From positions 744,001-808,000 of the forward strand of contig NZ_JBHUOQ010000001.1 in assembly GCF_042686195.1 (NCBI RefSeq): a stretch of 64,000 nt of DNA, written 5' to 3'. Source of the stretch: Corticicoccus populi (GTDB lineage Bacteria; Bacillota; Bacilli; Staphylococcales; Salinicoccaceae). Below are positions 62,430 through 64,000 of the stretch, piece by piece; positions within the stretch are counted from its first letter, which is position 1, and each line of letters starts with the position of its first letter. The position numbers and the translations under genes were made by a program. Under the pieces are notes generated by a model. That model saw only the letters and a program-made list of their open reading frames with translations, had not been told where the DNA came from and made no database searches.

Positions 62430-62611
62430 AAAATAATCCCCCTTTTTCTATTTACTTTATATTATCATAACGTATTCAAATATCGTCACGGGCCATCTGT
62501 TTTATTTATATATATTATCTTTATGATTTATTAATGTAATTCACTTTCTTTATGTAACTAACTATGATATTATAACTTTAGAAATAAAACTTAACTCAAG
62601 GGGGAATAACA

Positions 62612-63139
62612 ATGACAAAATTTGTAGCAGATAATGCACACTCAGAAGTAGAATTTATGGTAAAACACATGATGGTGACAAAAGTAAAAGGGACTTTCGA
62701 TGATTACTCAGTTGAAATTACAGCAGATGACATCGAAGATTTTGAAAATGCCAAAGTATTCGCTAAAGCAAACGTCGCTTCAATCAATACAGGTGTTGCA
62801 GACCGTGATGGTCATTTAAGAAGCGGTGATTTCTTTGAAACAGACACTTATCCTGAAATTACATTTGAATCTTCTAATATTGAAAAAAGCGGGACTTCTT
62901 ACAAAGTAACCGGTGATCTGACTATCAAAGACGTGACTAAAGAAGTCACTGTTGAACTTGATTATAACGGACAGGCAGTTGACCCGATGTCCGGTTCTAC
63001 CGTTTACGGTTTTGAAGGTAAATTCAGCCTCGACCGTGAAGCATACGGTTTAACATGGAATCAGACACTTGAAACCGGCGGTGTCCTTGTCAGTAAAGAA
63101 GTAAAAATTTCTGTTGAACTCCAGTTCAGAGAAGCTTAA
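62612..63139 (+). CDS. YceI family protein
   Basis: 175 residues of lipocalin-like YceI fold: FVADNAHSEVEFMVKHMMVTKVKGTF, GHLRSGDFFETDTYPEITFESSNIE, VTGDLTIKDVTKEVTVELDYNG, EVKISVELQF. Cytosolic here (no signal). Binds isoprenoid-like lipids in known cases. Ends at a strong terminator. Confidence 0.92.
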   Translation: MTKFVADNAHSEVEFMVKHMMVTKVKGTFDDYSVEITADDIEDFENAKVFAKANVASINTGVADRDGHLRSGDFFETDTYPEITFESSNIEKSGTSYKVTGDLTIKDVTKEVTVELDYNGQAVDPMSGSTVYGFEGKFSLDREAYGLTWNQTLETGGVLVSKEVKISVELQFREA

Positions 63140-63176
63140 TAAAAATAGAATATTATATGATGATGTACTCATTGGC

Positions 63177-63222
63177 GACTGTGTTAAGTCCGGTGTTCCA
63201 CCGGCATAACGCAGTCTTTTTT
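63177..63222 (+). terminator. Intrinsic terminator after the YceI gene
   Basis: GACTGTGTTA, inner CCGGTG/CACCGG, TAACGCAGTC then TTTTTTATT. Confidence 0.85.
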
Positions 63223-63289
63223 ATTATCCTGATCTGATTATTCAATCCCCTCTTTTAACTCCTACTAAAATTAATTCCCTTCAGAAAAA

Positions 63290-63318
63290 TTGACAAGTAT
63301 ATCGCACCTCGATATACT
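63290..63318 (+). promoter_or_regulatory. padR promoter
   Basis: TTGACA (63290-63295), 17 bp, TATACT (63313-63318). Confidence 0.8.
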
Positions 63319-63349
63319 ATAAGTAACAAATACATCGAGGTGCGATATA
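63298..63349. promoter_or_regulatory. PadR-type operator: 16-bp inverted repeat
   Basis: Arms TATATCGCACCTCGAT (63298-63313) and ATCGAGGTGCGATATA (63334-63349), perfect, 20-base spacer. The left arm sits between -35 and -10 of the promoter and the right arm contains the GAGGTG ribosome site. Confidence 0.8.
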
Positions 63350-63350
63350 T

Positions 63351-63668
63351 ATGGAGGATAGAATACAAAAGATTTATTTTCCAATGACTGAAACGGCATT
63401 TTATATTTTATTATCTCTGCAGACACCGAGATACGGTTATCTGATTATGCAGTATGTTGAAGAAATGACTCACGGCCGTATCCAACTCGGGGCGGGTACA
63501 TTATACGGCAGTCTGTCTAAAATGCAGAAGGATGGTCTAATCGACATTATAAAAATAGAAAACAAGCGGAAAATATATCAAACAACTAATCTCGGGAATC
63601 AGCTTCTACTTATGGAAAAAAGCAGAATTACAGAGCTATATAAAAACTTAGAAAGGATTGAGGATTAG
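63351..63668 (+). CDS. PadR family transcriptional regulator
   Basis: 105 residues: MTETAFYILLSLQTPRYGYLIMQYVEEMTHGRIQLGAGTLYGSLSKMQKDGLIDII is the PadR winged helix. The start ATG follows GAGGTG that lies in the operator arm, so binding would also affect initiation sites (inference). Overlaps the next gene by 1 base; typical PadR-DUF2812 pair. Confidence 0.9.
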   Translation: MEDRIQKIYFPMTETAFYILLSLQTPRYGYLIMQYVEEMTHGRIQLGAGTLYGSLSKMQKDGLIDIIKIENKRKIYQTTNLGNQLLLMEKSRITELYKNLERIED

Positions 63669-64000
63669 TGGAGAAAAAAGTGCTGAAATTTTTTACTGTA
63701 GATAACTTTGAAAAAGAAGGAATGTATCTGCGCAGCATGGCTCAGAAGGGCTGGCATTTCAAAGCCTATAAAAACTTCAAATATATTTTTGAAAAAAGTG
63801 AATCAAAAGACGTGTACTACCAAATCGATTATCACAGCCAGGCTGAAGGTGATAAAGATGAGTATATACAATTTTTTGAGGACAGCGGCTGGAGTTTTGC
63901 TTTTTCATACCCTATTTTTGACGGTGAATGGATTTATTTTAAAAAAGAAAGCAGTGCAACAGGCACTGCAGAAATTTATACTGATACATCATCCAAAATT
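63668..64000 (+). CDS. DUF2812 protein, N-terminal part (runs off the window)
   Basis: GTG at 63668 overlaps the padR stop by 1 base (TAGTG). The 111 codons present read FFTVDNFEKEGMYLRSMAQKGWHFKAYKNF...YYQIDYHSQAEGDKDEYIQFFEDSGWSFAFSYPIFDGEWIYFKK, the DUF2812 pattern. Membrane helices usually follow in this family but are outside the window. Function unknown; partner of PadR. Confidence 0.85.
   Translation, partial: MEKKVLKFFTVDNFEKEGMYLRSMAQKGWHFKAYKNFKYIFEKSESKDVYYQIDYHSQAEGDKDEYIQFFEDSGWSFAFSYPIFDGEWIYFKKESSATGTAEIYTDTSSKI

Noticed and set aside
1..64000. tRNA, rRNA, CRISPR, transposase or prophage genes
   Set aside because: Searched by eye for tRNA arms, repeated spacers, IS inverted repeats and integrase motifs; none was found.

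Overview
The window is a chromosomal stretch of a low-GC Gram-positive bacterium, most likely a member of the Staphylococcaceae (Jeotgalicoccus-like; the genus is an inference). The reasons are the order mreC-mreD-rplU-prp-rpmA-obg-ruvA, the L27 N-terminal extension with its Prp protease, strong AGGAGG ribosome sites, sigma-A promoters with 17-bp spacers, a DUF3923 gene and a dedicated dTMP-kinase paralogue. No rRNA, tRNA, CRISPR array, insertion sequence or prophage was found.

Layout. 1-4.2 kb: conserved housekeeping block on the minus strand (ruvA fragment, obg, rpmA, prp, rplU with leader, mreD, mreC). 4.3-8.1 kb: heterodimeric multidrug-type ABC exporter pair preceded by a 26-codon leader ORF and an intrinsic terminator, an attenuator arrangement like bmrB-bmrCD. 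8.2-12.1 kb: methionine-type ABC importer metN-metI-metQ plus an aminotransferase, preceded by a structured RNA with its own promoter and terminator. 12.2-15.5 kb: broken nucleotidyltransferase, acetyltransferases, a P-loop kinase, and an RsgA-like GTPase. 16-21.5 kb: two tandem copies of a two-gene module (Tat-signal small subunit and GMC flavoprotein with a four-cysteine motif), a periplasm-facing dehydrogenase. 21.5-28.9 kb: PspC, MarR, GNAT, DUF2975/HTH, DUF4256, a TPR gene with an amber codon, an MFS exporter with an operator in its promoter, and an orphan peptide-binding lipoprotein. 29-33.7 kb: nucleoside hydrolase co-transcribed with a four-gene ECF importer and followed upstream by a Crp-type regulator, which suggests nucleoside salvage. 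34-40.5 kb: FapR-box controlled FabH paralogue, HAD phosphatase, S41 peptidase, TraB/DUF5694-like protein, MsrA-like protein, GrpB, SDR. 40.5-42.5 kb: low-GC accessory patch with an NhaC remnant and several tiny membrane proteins. 42.5-48.6 kb: GNATs, an HTH-TPR regulator divergent from a frameshifted MFS gene and a LexA-controlled Y-family polymerase with YolD. 48.6-64 kb: alpha-galactosidase, further GNATs, kinases, MFS and ABC exporters, PHP phosphatase, YceI, and an autoregulated PadR-DUF2812 pair running off the end.

The most notable regulatory signals are: the exporter attenuator; the metN-upstream RNA; a near-identical palindrome shared by the HTH-TPR regulator, its divergent MFS gene and the distant TraB-like gene 7 kb away (a candidate small regulon); a FapR-type box; a LexA box; a PadR inverted repeat; and operators placed inside promoter spacers. 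At least four genes carry interruptions (two at T6 tracts, one at a TA repeat, one amber), which is either real decay or assembly indels. Ten GNAT acetyltransferases occur in about 46 kb. All calls are from reading the sequence; no searches were run.
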